From assembly GCA_040218535.1 (NCBI GenBank), contig JAVJRG010000005.1, positions 1,612,001 through 1,676,000 of the forward strand: a stretch of DNA of 64,000 nucleotides, in the 5' to 3' direction. Under the pieces are notes generated by a model that worked only from the letters and a program-made list of their open reading frames with translations, did not search any database and was not told where the DNA came from. Made by a program: the position numbers and the translations under genes. The DNA is from Lacipirellulaceae bacterium (GTDB taxonomy: Bacteria > Planctomycetota > Planctomycetia > Pirellulales > Lacipirellulaceae). This document shows, in pieces, positions 52,493 through 61,535 of the stretch. The number at the start of each line of letters is the position of its first letter. The stretch's first letter is position 1.

Positions 52493-53509
52493 CTAGAGAA
52501 GATTTGCGTTTCCATCAGAGGTGAACTCAAGGGGCACGTCTCGCTGCGTCACGGAGATCAGTTCGTTTTTGGCCGCTTTGATAGCCAGGCCCGCCAAGTT
52601 TTCCTTCACGACTTTACGAAGGCCAACATAAGAAGTCGTCAAGCGCGGGTTGATTTCAATCACATAGTCGCCGCTGCCGTCCTCCGCTTCGCCGAGAACA
52701 AGATCGACTCCGACAAAACCGTTAGCTGGCGGTAGCGCCGCCAGGGCCCTTAGTGCGAGTTGCTGGGCACGCTCCGCGAGCGATTTTTGCATGATGATCG
52801 AACCGCCAAGGTAAGCAAAGCGTCCCGAATCGCAAAGCCGCTGCCAACACGGGGGCAGGGCAGTCGTGCCGTTTGGGCCGCAAATGAACAGGACGCTTGC
52901 CGGGCGACCGGGGATGAATCGTTCCAAGAGTCTCGGCCAAGGATGCGGCTCCGGCGCGTCCAAGTGACCCTCAATAAGCAACGTGTGCTGCGAACCGGCT
53001 CCATCAATGGGCTTCAGAACTGCAGGGTAGCTAAAGTCACGCGGCAGACGCTCCTCATCCGCTGCGTGGAGCGTGGACTCCGGAACCGGGATCTCGAACT
53101 CCCTCAACTTTTCTGCCGTTTGCCGTTTATTCGCGGCAATTCCTAGGAACTCTGGCAAGGCGTTGAGAGAACGGGAGTCGCCCGATTGCAAGATGCTCAC
53201 GCTCAGCTCAAGCTGGCGGTCAAACTCGGGGGCGATGGCTAGGGTGAAGTCTGCCGTCGTTGCATACTCCTCCAAGAGGTCATCGCGATGGGTGCCCGAG
53301 TGGACCTCGACAACCTCGCACCCCTTGAACGTTGGTGATTCGAGACGCAAATCACGTAGGACTGTGACGTGACTGTCTTCGAGATTAAGAAAGTCTTCCG
53401 CCAGAGCACTGACCATCGCCGAGCCTTCGGCCAGTAACGAGTCGGGCAAGCGGCCCCCTTCGTTAACGAGTCCTCCGCCGGTGACCCATTCATAAAGGAA
53501 GACGTGCAT
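52493..53509 (-). CDS. mfnD: MfnD-like ATP-grasp tyramine-glutamate ligase
   Basis: 338-residue ATP-grasp enzyme. The N-terminus MHVFLYEWVTGGGL is shared with MfnD proteins; the ATP-binding strand SYPAVLKPIDGAGSQHTLLI and the metal-binding end GDYVIEINPRLTTSYVGLRK are complete. MfnD joins glutamate to tyramine in methanofuran synthesis. Next to mfnF in the same strand, which raises confidence in both. The rest of the C1 cluster (fae, mch, mtdC) is not in the window. Confidence 0.78.
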   Translation of the reverse strand: MHVFLYEWVTGGGLVNEGGRLPDSLLAEGSAMVSALAEDFLNLEDSHVTVLRDLRLESPTFKGCEVVEVHSGTHRDDLLEEYATTADFTLAIAPEFDRQLELSVSILQSGDSRSLNALPEFLGIAANKRQTAEKLREFEIPVPESTLHAADEERLPRDFSYPAVLKPIDGAGSQHTLLIEGHLDAPEPHPWPRLLERFIPGRPASVLFICGPNGTTALPPCWQRLCDSGRFAYLGGSIIMQKSLAERAQQLALRALAALPPANGFVGVDLVLGEAEDGSGDYVIEINPRLTTSYVGLRKVVKENLAGLAIKAAKNELISVTQRDVPLEFTSDGNANLL

Positions 53510-53579
53510 AGAGGCGGCTGTTGGCTATCGGCTGTCAGCTATCGGCATAGCGACGCATCCCACGATCGGGGCTTCCTGG

Positions 53580-53897
53580 CTAGAAGATGCCCAACTGATC
53601 TTTGGCGTCCTCGGTCATGCGATCGGGCGTCCAGGGGGGATGCATGACAAGTTTGACATCGACCTCGCTCACTTCATCGAGCTTGCTGACGAACTCTTTC
53701 GACTGACCAAGCAGCTGGGGGCCGGCGGGGCAGGCGGGGCTGGTCATTGTCATCTCGATATTTACTTCGGACTTGCCATCGTCCTGTTCGTCAATTTTTA
53801 CCTCGTAGATGAGGCCGAGATCGACGATGTTGACGAACAGCTCAGGATCGATCACCTGCTTCAGAGCTTCGTAAACTTTTTCTTCAGCGACGGGCAT
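53580..53897 (-). CDS. sufT: SufT/MIP18-type Fe-S cluster assembly factor
   Basis: 105-residue DUF59 protein: YEALKQVIDPELFVNIVDLG with the conserved Asp-Pro-Glu and MTSPACPAGPQLLGQ with the active-type Cys. It helps late steps of Fe-S maturation. The ATG at 53897 is preferred, since the frame opening at 53933 overlaps the Rieske gene. Last gene of the suf run. Confidence 0.85.
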   Translation of the reverse strand: MPVAEEKVYEALKQVIDPELFVNIVDLGLIYEVKIDEQDDGKSEVNIEMTMTSPACPAGPQLLGQSKEFVSKLDEVSEVDVKLVMHPPWTPDRMTEDAKDQLGIF

Positions 53898-53913
53898 CGG
53901 AACTACCTCGTGA

Positions 53914-54234
53914 TCAATCTGCGAGTTTAACAAAGACCTGCTCGCCTTCGACTCTAACCTCGTGGGCGACAGTCGGTTTCGTCGCTGGCATCGTCATGGC
54001 GGCACCGGTTTCAACGTTGAACTTCGCGCCGTGACGCGGGCAGGCAATCGATTTGTCTTCGGGATCGACAGGACCATCGGACAAGGGTCCACCGTCGTGA
54101 GTACATACGTCATCGAGAGCATACCAATGCCCCGCGGCGTGGATCAGCACGATGAGGCTATCCTCGACTTCGACCAGCATTGAGCCAGGGTCGGCAACTT
54201 CGGATGTTTTGGCTGCAGCAACGAATTCAGACAT
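53914..54234 (-). CDS. Rieske-type [2Fe-2S] ferredoxin
   Basis: 106-residue protein with both halves of the Rieske motif: CTHDGGPLSDG (Cys-x-His) and CPRHGAKFNVETGAAM (Cys-x-x-His). It most likely passes electrons to or supports the Suf machinery, as similar ferredoxins are often encoded in suf operons. It lies 11 bp after sufD and 16 bp before sufT. Confidence 0.9.
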   Translation of the reverse strand: MSEFVAAAKTSEVADPGSMLVEVEDSLIVLIHAAGHWYALDDVCTHDGGPLSDGPVDPEDKSIACPRHGAKFNVETGAAMTMPATKPTVAHEVRVEGEQVFVKLAD

Positions 54235-54245
54235 CAAAATCCTGT

Positions 54246-55556
54246 TTAAATATCACGAACACGCTGGCCGATGGCTTCACCCAAGGCTTCGCGAACGCTT
54301 TCGATGGTGATGCGGTCGAAGACCTGTTGGAAGAAACCTTCGACAATCATTCGGACTGCTTCGGTTCGAGTGTATCCGCGTGTCATCGCGTAGAAGACTT
54401 GTGTCTCGTCGACCCGCCCCGAGGTGCTGCCGTGTGTGCAACGGACGTCGTCCGCTTCGATCTCCAGACCAGGGATTGAGTCGGCTCGCGAAGTGGTGGC
54501 GAGCATCAGGTTGTCGTTGCGCTGGTAGGCGTCGGTCCGTTGGGCGGGCTCATCGACTTTGATCATCCCACGCCAGACGGTTCGGGAATGATCTTGCAAT
54601 GCAGCTTTGTAGAGCAAGTCGCTATGGCAATACGGGGCCTTGTGGTGCTGATGGGTATTGTAAGAAAGATGCTGCTTGCCTTGAGTGAACATTACACCGT
54701 TGACCTGGGCCTGGGCATCCTGACCGGCCAAGGCGACGTGCTGATTCACTTTCGCCAATCTGCTGCCGAGAGCACCGATGGTCCACTGCAGACTCGCGTT
54801 GGCCGCGACTTCACCCATCTGATGGGCAAAGTGCCACACCTTGTCTCCCCAGTTTTGAAGATTCACATAACGAAGGTGAGCACGCTCGCCAACGATCAGC
54901 TCGATCGTTCCGCAGTGCATCCCGCCATCGCTCTGTTCAATGCTCGAAGTCTCCGCGAGCATGGTTGCTTCGGCACCTTCTTCCAAGATGACGAGCGTGC
55001 GACTGAGGTCTACGCCCCCATCGGTTATCGTTGCCAAGGAGTGCAGCGGTTGTTCAACCCGCACTCCCTTGGGAACGTAAAGCAGGGTTCCACCAGACCA
55101 GCAGGCAGCGTTGAGTGCAGCGAACTTGTCGTAACCAGGATTGACCAGACGACGCTCAAAGAACGGCTTGAGTAGATCGCCGTGTTCGTTTGCTAATTGG
55201 CCGAGACTGCCGTAGAGGATTCCCTTGGAGGCAAGCTCGTTGGAGAGTGCACTTTCGACCGTGCGACTATCAACTGCTTGGGTTTGCCCGCCAAGATCAA
55301 CGCCTTGACTCAACAATGCAGTAGGCCGGCTTGTCTGTTCATTCCTCTCGCCCGGTAGCGAATAGCGGTCGAGCTTGAACAGACGAATGTCTGTACGCAT
55401 CCACTCTTCATCTTTGCCCGAGGGCATCGGAAGCTCGCTAAACTGCTGCCAAGCGGCACGACGCATGTCCGCGAGCCAACCGGGCTCGTTACGAGCGGTG
55501 AGGAAATCATCAAAGGCTTCTTGGGTGAAACCGGTCTGTTCTAGGGTTGCAGTCAT
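54246..55556 (-). CDS. sufD: Fe-S cluster scaffold subunit SufD
   Basis: 436 residues of the SufB/SufD beta-helix family. The N-terminal helical part reads LPMPSGKDEEWMRTDIRLFK. The core includes NAACWSGGTLLYVPKGVRVE, TRTEAVRMIVEGFFQQVFDR, and CTHGSTSGRVDETQVFYAMT with the conserved Cys-Thr-His. Pairs with SufB and binds SufC. 64 bp between it and sufB. Confidence 0.95.
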   Translation of the reverse strand: MTATLEQTGFTQEAFDDFLTARNEPGWLADMRRAAWQQFSELPMPSGKDEEWMRTDIRLFKLDRYSLPGERNEQTSRPTALLSQGVDLGGQTQAVDSRTVESALSNELASKGILYGSLGQLANEHGDLLKPFFERRLVNPGYDKFAALNAACWSGGTLLYVPKGVRVEQPLHSLATITDGGVDLSRTLVILEEGAEATMLAETSSIEQSDGGMHCGTIELIVGERAHLRYVNLQNWGDKVWHFAHQMGEVAANASLQWTIGALGSRLAKVNQHVALAGQDAQAQVNGVMFTQGKQHLSYNTHQHHKAPYCHSDLLYKAALQDHSRTVWRGMIKVDEPAQRTDAYQRNDNLMLATTSRADSIPGLEIEADDVRCTHGSTSGRVDETQVFYAMTRGYTRTEAVRMIVEGFFQQVFDRITIESVREALGEAIGQRVRDI

Positions 55557-55620
55557 CGTCTGACGGTACTTGTTTCAGTTGTGAGAATCGAAATCACGCT
55601 AATCATGGTGCCGTGCGGAG

Positions 55621-57033
55621 CTAACCCACACTGCCTTCCATCTGCAGCTCGATTAGGCGGTTCATTTCGACGGCGTATTCCATCGGCAACTCTTTGATGA
55701 GCGGCTCGATGAACCCGCTAACGATCATCGAGCTGGCTTCCGCTTCGGTGAGCCCGCGGCTCATCAGGTAGAAGAGCTGCTCTTCACCAATACGTGAGAC
55801 GCTCGCTTCATGCTCGATCTGAACATCTTGCTCTTCGACTTCGATGTAAGGATAGGTGTCGCTGCGACTGTCGGAATCGAGAATCAGTGCGTCGCAGACG
55901 ACATTGCTCTTGCAGTTGGTGGCTCCATCTTCCACCTTGCAAAGGCCGCGATAGCTGCTGCGTCCGCCATTCTTACTGATGCTCTTGGAAATGATGCGGC
56001 TCTTCGTGTCAGGAGCACAGTGGACGACCTTCGCCCCGGCATCCTGGTGCTGTCCCTTGGACGAGAAAGCAATCGAGAGGATCTCGCCGCGGGCACCTGG
56101 CTCCATCATGTAGACGGCCGGATACTTCATCGTCAGTTGACTTCCCAGGTTGCCGTCCACCCATTCCATAAGGGCATCTTGATAGGCCATCGCTCGCTTT
56201 GTGACGAGGTTGTAGATGTTGTTCGCCCAGTTTTGGATTGTCGTGTAGCGGCAACGGCCATTCTTCTTGACCATCACTTCAACCACAGCGGAGTGGAGAC
56301 TTTCAGTCGTGTACATCGGGGCGGTGCAACCCTCGACGTAATGCACTTCCGCGCCTTCATCGACGATGATCAGGGTCCGCTCAAACTGCCCCATTTGCTC
56401 CGCGTTAATTCGGAAGTACGCCTGCAGCGGGAAGTCGATCTTCACGCCGGGTGGGACATAGATGAACGACCCCCCTGACCACACGGCGGAGTTGAGTGCC
56501 GCGAACTTGTTATCTTCAGGAGGAATGATCTTGCCGAAGTATTCGCGGAGCAATTCGGGATGTTCTTTAATGGCGGTGTCGGTGTCAGTAAAGATCACGC
56601 CTTTGTCGCCGAGCTCTTCCTGCAGTGATCCGTAGACGACTTCGCTCTCGAACTGCGCTTTCACGCCGGCGAGATACTTTTTCTCAGCTTCGGGGATGCC
56701 GAGCTTGTCGAAGGTATCCTTGATTTCCTGGGGAACATCGTCCCAAGTCTTGCCCTGCTCGTTGGCTGGTTTGAGGTAGTAATAGATGTCTTGGAAATCG
56801 ATCCCGATGTCGCCGCCCCATTTTGGCATGGGCTTCGACTCGAAGATCTCCAACGAACGCAGGCGGAAATCCCGCATCCAATCGGGCTCGCCCTTCATTT
56901 CCGAAATCTGAGCGACGATTTCCGCGTCGAGGCCTTTGCGTGCCTTGAACACGTCGGTCGAAGGGGTGATGAAATCGTACTTGTTGATTTCACCTGCGGT
57001 GACATCTGCTTCGGGGATTACATCAGTGGCCAT
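55621..57033 (-). CDS. sufB: Fe-S cluster scaffold subunit SufB
   Basis: 470 residues. [60 protein letters not shown] (candidate cluster Cys), and the C-terminal [20 protein letters not shown] are characteristic. It assembles the nascent cluster with SufC and SufD. It is transcribed after sufC with 54 bp between. Confidence 0.97.
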   Translation of the reverse strand: MATDVIPEADVTAGEINKYDFITPSTDVFKARKGLDAEIVAQISEMKGEPDWMRDFRLRSLEIFESKPMPKWGGDIGIDFQDIYYYLKPANEQGKTWDDVPQEIKDTFDKLGIPEAEKKYLAGVKAQFESEVVYGSLQEELGDKGVIFTDTDTAIKEHPELLREYFGKIIPPEDNKFAALNSAVWSGGSFIYVPPGVKIDFPLQAYFRINAEQMGQFERTLIIVDEGAEVHYVEGCTAPMYTTESLHSAVVEVMVKKNGRCRYTTIQNWANNIYNLVTKRAMAYQDALMEWVDGNLGSQLTMKYPAVYMMEPGARGEILSIAFSSKGQHQDAGAKVVHCAPDTKSRIISKSISKNGGRSSYRGLCKVEDGATNCKSNVVCDALILDSDSRSDTYPYIEVEEQDVQIEHEASVSRIGEEQLFYLMSRGLTEAEASSMIVSGFIEPLIKELPMEYAVEMNRLIELQMEGSVG

Positions 57034-57087
57034 TTTAGCTTTCCTCTTTTCTGATTCACTAGCATGCGCTGCGTGCCTGTGACATTC

Positions 57088-57918
57088 TTAAACGGCTGCG
57101 GGGGTCTCTTTCATCTCTTCGCCGACAGCTGCTGCTTCGGGGTACTCGCCGCGGATGCGGTCGTAGCCGTCGGTGTAAAGCTCCTGTGCCAGTTCGACCC
57201 CGCCCGTTTCGACGATGCGACCGCCGAGCATCACATGGGTAAAGTCAGGCGTATTGTGGTCGAGCAGCTTGTCATGGTGCGTGATGATAAGGATGCCCAT
57301 ATCAGCACCACCTTTATCGACGTTAATGATGTCCGCGATACTCTCGCTCGCGAGCTTGACGGCATCGACGTCCAAACCACTATCAGTTTCGTCAAGGATG
57401 GCGAATTTGGGGCGAAGCATTGCGAGCTGAAGGATTTCCGCCCGCTTCATTTCACCTCCCGAGAAACCGTCATTCACGTAGCGACGGGCAAACTCGGTAT
57501 CCATCTTGAGTTGGCCCATCTTCTCGGTCAGTTCCTTGCGAAATTGACGCATAGGAATCAACTCTTCGCCTTCCTTCCGTTCGGGGTTGCGAACGTTGGT
57601 CGTCGCATGGCGGAGGAACTCGGCCATTTTTACGCCGGGGATGGCCATCGGACGCTGGAAGGCCATAAAGATTCCAGCCCGTGCACGTTCCGCGGCGTCC
57701 ATCTCGAGGACGTCTTGGCCTTCCATTTCAATCTGACCATCGGTCACCTCATAATTCGGGTGACCCATGATCGCGTTGCCGAGGGTGCTTTTCCCCGAAC
57801 CGTTCGGCCCCATCAACGCGTGTGTTTCGCCGCGTTTGATCGTGAGGTTCACTCCGCGAAGGATCGGCTTGCCTTCAACGGCGACGTGGAGGTTCGTGAT
57901 TTTCAGAGTTTCGGACAT
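57088..57918 (-). CDS. sufC: Fe-S assembly ATPase SufC
   Basis: 276-residue ABC-type ATPase. Walker A MGPNGSGKSTLGNAIMGHP, signature GFSGGEMKRAEILQ, Walker B FAILDETDSGLDVDAVKLAS, switch His ITHHDKLL. Moves energy into the SufBD scaffold. A 300-residue open frame on the opposite strand is a shadow of this gene. Confidence 0.97.
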   Translation of the reverse strand: MSETLKITNLHVAVEGKPILRGVNLTIKRGETHALMGPNGSGKSTLGNAIMGHPNYEVTDGQIEMEGQDVLEMDAAERARAGIFMAFQRPMAIPGVKMAEFLRHATTNVRNPERKEGEELIPMRQFRKELTEKMGQLKMDTEFARRYVNDGFSGGEMKRAEILQLAMLRPKFAILDETDSGLDVDAVKLASESIADIINVDKGGADMGILIITHHDKLLDHNTPDFTHVMLGGRIVETGGVELAQELYTDGYDRIRGEYPEAAAVGEEMKETPAAV

Positions 57919-57955
57919 AGGTTTCTCTTCTCAATGAATAAATGTCGTTGGCTGA

Positions 57956-58576
57956 TTAGCCGGTGATCTTTTGATGGTCAAAAACAGGGTCGCCTTCAAC
58001 GGGCTCAGTGACATAACCGCTGTGGTGTGGGACTGGAAGTTCGTCCTCGACCTTCGTGCCTAGTTGAGCGAAGCCGGTTGAGCCACTTCTCTTGGCAATC
58101 TTGTGGCCTTTGATCTTGTCTTGAATGCGCATCAATCCTTCGAGCAATGCCTCGGGGCGTGGCGGGCAACCGGGAACGTAAACGTCAACAGGCACGACAA
58201 GGTCAACGCCCTTGACGACGTGGTAGCCATACTTGAAGTAAGGACCACCGCCGACAGTGCACGCGCCCATGGCAATCACAAACTTGGGGTCGGGCATCAT
58301 GTTGTACAGCCGCCTCACCCGGCTTGCCATTTTGTAAGTCACGGTGCCGGCAACAATCATCAAGTCGGCCTGCCTCGGGGTCGCACGAAAGGCGCCCGCG
58401 CCGAAGCGGTCGAGGTCGTAGCGGCTGGCACCCGCGGCCATCATTTCGATGGCACAGCATGCCAAGCCGAAGGTCAGAGGCCAAATGCTCGACTGACGTG
58501 CCCAATTAATTGCGTTTTCCACGGTCGTCGTGATGACGTTCTCTTCAAATCGGCCTTCAATCCATGGCTGAGACAT
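57956..58576 (-). CDS. nuoB: NADH-quinone oxidoreductase subunit B (NuoB-like)
   Basis: 206 residues, Cys ligands of cluster N2 in [40 protein letters not shown] and [15 protein letters not shown]. The ATG at 58576 ([10 protein letters not shown]) is chosen over an upstream in-frame codon. It is not with other nuo genes but directly before sufC, so it is a stray NuoB placed with the machinery that could mature it. Other complex I genes may lie elsewhere. Confidence 0.93.
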   Translation of the reverse strand: MSQPWIEGRFEENVITTTVENAINWARQSSIWPLTFGLACCAIEMMAAGASRYDLDRFGAGAFRATPRQADLMIVAGTVTYKMASRVRRLYNMMPDPKFVIAMGACTVGGGPYFKYGYHVVKGVDLVVPVDVYVPGCPPRPEALLEGLMRIQDKIKGHKIAKRSGSTGFAQLGTKVEDELPVPHHSGYVTEPVEGDPVFDHQKITG

Positions 58577-58787
58577 CGCTCGCCCTTTCAATTCATGATT
58601 GTCTGGTTGATCGTCTGATTCCTTAGGCGTCAGGCAACTTGCACGCCAGAATCGCAATCTTTCTAAGGTATCCGCATGACTGTCGTGCTACTAGGCGTTG
58701 ACCGGCGTTAAGGGCTGTATTTCACGTGTTTTAATGGGTTTTGTTACTTTTCGTAGTCGACGACGTTGCCACACGCAATGTTTCAAA
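58577..58787. promoter_or_regulatory. Likely suf operon control region
   Basis: 211 bp between sufR and nuoB on the same strand. Two GGCGTT words with a 10-base period (58694-58699, 58704-58709) may belong to an operator for SufR; the cyanobacterial CAAC-N6-GTTG box is not seen. Weak evidence. Confidence 0.3.
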
Positions 58788-59453
58788 TCACGAGGGTGTG
58801 CTTGTCTCGAACTTACAGCAAGCTTCGCCGTCCAGACGGCACTCAGTTAGTCGAACATCTTCTCCCAAGATTTCCGTAAACAACATTTTCTCCAGAGCAC
58901 AGATCCCGCGGTCCTGTTCGGCCAAGTCGGGATAGGGGCAGGCGAGCGCCGTCAACACGGGTAGGCCGCCCTCCTCGTTTACCTCAAAGGCAATGTCGCG
59001 ACCATCCAAATCGGTCGCCAACGAATTCATTCGCTCAGCGATGCTCTCACCGTTGATGCGATCCTTGTATTTTTCAGCCATTCCGGAAGCCAGGCGTGCC
59101 AAGAGGCCCTGGCGAACCGACTTATCATCGATGGAACGAATCTCTTTCCAGAGAACTTCGACCAGTTCTCCGTAGTTATTTCCACCCGATCGCTGGCCGG
59201 CTTTCGTTAGGCAATACTGGTGGGTGGGCCGCCCACGCCCGGCTGGTGCCGAGTTTCTTTCGATAATCCCCGCCTCAGTAAGACGTGCCAATCGTTGCCG
59301 AACAGCCGTCGCGGTGACATCTAGCGCCTCGCTCAACTCAGCAATCGTCGCCTGTCCGTTGCGACGCAGGCAATCGACGATCATCTCGTCGCCGCCCTTT
59401 TTCGACTGCGATCCAGCGAGAGGCTGGGCAGCGGATGCTGTTTGACTCGCCAT
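58788..59453 (-). CDS. sufR: SufR-like Fe-S sensing transcriptional repressor
   Basis: 221 residues. Winged-helix part (NGQATIAELSEALDVTATAV, RQRLARLTEAGIIERNSAPA) and a C-terminal cysteine sensor: CPYPDLAEQDRGICALEKML and ECRLDGEACCKF, the SufR set of Fe-S ligands. SufR represses suf genes when carrying its cluster. It heads the suf run, 211 bp upstream of nuoB. Confidence 0.92.
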   Translation of the reverse strand: MASQTASAAQPLAGSQSKKGGDEMIVDCLRRNGQATIAELSEALDVTATAVRQRLARLTEAGIIERNSAPAGRGRPTHQYCLTKAGQRSGGNNYGELVEVLWKEIRSIDDKSVRQGLLARLASGMAEKYKDRINGESIAERMNSLATDLDGRDIAFEVNEEGGLPVLTALACPYPDLAEQDRGICALEKMLFTEILGEDVRLTECRLDGEACCKFETSTPS

Positions 59454-59570
59454 TAGGTCACCATGAATTAGACTGTTACTTGTTCATTGCTAGTATCGTA
59501 CGCTTAACGACATTAAACACAACCATATATTTGAAAAATAATTAACTGACAAAATTCATCCGACGTAAAC

Positions 59571-59600
59571 TATTGACTAGAAACGAGTTATTGGCTAGAA
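59571..59600. promoter_or_regulatory. Tandem TATTGnCTAGAA words upstream of the AGCS gene
   Basis: TATTGACTAGAA (59571-59582) and TATTGGCTAGAA (59589-59600) repeat with an 18-base period in the AT-rich gap between sufR and the AGCS gene (59454-59717). Could be an operator for either gene; function is inference. Confidence 0.35.
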
Positions 59601-59717
59601 GGGCTCGCTGAGGTGGGCCCATACTGGGCTGCTAGTAACGCCATCCTACTTTTCACGCTTAACAGAGTGGTGAGTGGCCCGTTAGAGGGCATCAAACCAA
59701 GCCGCGGAGACTACTTG

Positions 59718-61463
59718 ATGTCGCTCAACAAGCTTCGATTCTTTCTCATTCTGACAATTGCGGCTTTCGGGATGAGCCTTGCTTTTGCGTCGACAACAGC
59801 CGTTGCGCAAGAAAAGCCAGCCGGAGAGGTCGTCGAAGCGGGCGAGGAAGCGAGCGTAGAACAGGCAGAGGCTTCCGAGGAGGGGGAGCAGGAGCTTTCC
59901 TTCATCGAGCAGTGGAAGGCCAACTGGGACGATCCCGACAAGTCGAACGGGGCGAAAGCTCAGGATAGCGTCAATCAGGTGTTCAACGTCGCTGTGCCGA
60001 TGTTGGAGTCCGTCCTTTTCTATGAAGTGCCATTGCCATTTAAAGAGAATGTAGCTGCCGTTGAAGAACAGCCGGAAGATGAAATCAAAACGCGGTACGT
60101 CACAATGCCGCTGATCTTGGTGGTGCTGATACTAGGCGGCGTTTTCTTTACTTTCCGCTATGGTTTCGTCAACGTTCGCATGTTCGGACACTGCATTCAG
60201 GTGATCCGAGGGAAGTATGATCGACCGGACGATCAGGGGGAGGTTTCGCACTTCCAAGCGCTTACGTCGGCGCTCTCGGCAACGGTGGGCCTGGGGAATA
60301 TCGCTGGCGTGGGAGTCGCCATCACCCTCGGAGGGCCGGGGGCCGTCTTTTGGATGTGGCTCATCGCGTTCTTTGGGATGAGCATGAAGTTCACAAGTTG
60401 CTCGCTCGCTCAGTATTACCGCCGCGTGAAGCCAGACGGCTCCGTTTTGGGCGGACCGATGGTTTATCTCGAGGATGGCTTTCGTGATCGCCTGCCGGCG
60501 CTTGCCCCGCTGGGGCGCCTTCTGGCAATTGTCTACGCGGCACTGACTGTGATGGCTGCCTTTGGCGGTGGCAATATGTTCCAGGGCAATCAGACCTACA
60601 ATCTGATGGAGGAGCAATTCCCGAACGTGGCGACCGAGGAGCGTGCTTGGGTCTTTGGTGTACTCCTGGCCATTCTCGTCGGCGTCGTCATCATCGGCGG
60701 CATCCGCCGCATCGGAGAGGTCACCAGCAAACTCATCCCACTCATGTGTGTTGGATACTGTCTGGCTTGCCTAGCAATCATCCTTAAGAATTATCAAGAA
60801 GTTCCAGCGATGTTCTCGAGCATCTTCTCGGGAGCCTTTGCAAAAGAATCCATCTATGGTGGCTTCTTCGGAGTCCTGTTGCAGGGTGCCAAGCGAGCTG
60901 CCTTTTCGAACGAAGCCGGACTCGGCTCTGCGGCCATTGCCCACTCAGCGGCAAAGACTGACGAACCGATTCGCGAGGGGATTGTCGCGATGATCGGCCC
61001 CTTTATTGATACGATTGTCGTTTGCACGATGACCGCGTTGGCGATCTTAATCTCCGCGGCACACCTGACTCCAGACGGTGTAGTACGTCAAGAAACTGAG
61101 GGTGTTCTGGTGACTGCACGAGCACTGGCCAGCCTGGGCCCTGCGGTCCCGTACGTGCTTTGTATCGCGGTGTTCTTTTTCGCCTACTCTACACTTATTT
61201 CCTGGAGCTACTACGGCGAAAGAGCGGTTGAGTACCTGTTTGGTCCACGCGGCATCACACCCTACCGTGTCGTTTATTTACTGTTCGTGGTTTTCGGACC
61301 GATTCTTTCCTTGGATGCCGTGATCAATTTCTCCGACATGATGCTCTTTAGCATGTCGTTCCCGAACATAATCGGCATGGTTTTGCTCTCGGGATTGATC
61401 AGCAAGAAGGGCAGTGACTACATCCGCCGCTTGAAGTCCGGCGAGATGAAGCCCGTGAATTAG
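59718..61463 (+). CDS. AGCS sodium:alanine/glycine symporter with exported N-terminal extension
   Basis: 581 residues. The ATG at 59718 gives a signal-like segment (MSLNKLRFFLILTIAAFGMS, then TTAVAQEK) and an acidic linker rich in Glu/Ala. The AGCS carrier starts near residue 125 (TMPLILVVLILGGVFFTFRY) and includes HFQALTSALSATVGLGNIAG and KRAAFSNEAGLGSAAIAHSA, the family hallmarks. Typical AGCS proteins lack the first 120 residues. It takes up alanine or glycine with sodium. Confidence 0.9.
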   Translation: MSLNKLRFFLILTIAAFGMSLAFASTTAVAQEKPAGEVVEAGEEASVEQAEASEEGEQELSFIEQWKANWDDPDKSNGAKAQDSVNQVFNVAVPMLESVLFYEVPLPFKENVAAVEEQPEDEIKTRYVTMPLILVVLILGGVFFTFRYGFVNVRMFGHCIQVIRGKYDRPDDQGEVSHFQALTSALSATVGLGNIAGVGVAITLGGPGAVFWMWLIAFFGMSMKFTSCSLAQYYRRVKPDGSVLGGPMVYLEDGFRDRLPALAPLGRLLAIVYAALTVMAAFGGGNMFQGNQTYNLMEEQFPNVATEERAWVFGVLLAILVGVVIIGGIRRIGEVTSKLIPLMCVGYCLACLAIILKNYQEVPAMFSSIFSGAFAKESIYGGFFGVLLQGAKRAAFSNEAGLGSAAIAHSAAKTDEPIREGIVAMIGPFIDTIVVCTMTALAILISAAHLTPDGVVRQETEGVLVTARALASLGPAVPYVLCIAVFFFAYSTLISWSYYGERAVEYLFGPRGITPYRVVYLLFVVFGPILSLDAVINFSDMMLFSMSFPNIIGMVLLSGLISKKGSDYIRRLKSGEMKPVN

Positions 61464-61535
61464 CGAACCTTGCTCAAGTTCTGGCCGTCTATTCGCAGTT
61501 AGACTTTCTTACTCCTCACTGCCTGCGGATGCACG

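Noticed and set aside
55810-56478. 222-residue open frame opposite sufB
   Set aside because: Shadow of sufB; no start context and no domain.
57064-57966. 300-residue open frame opposite sufC
   Set aside because: Mirror frame of sufC with low-complexity His-rich content.
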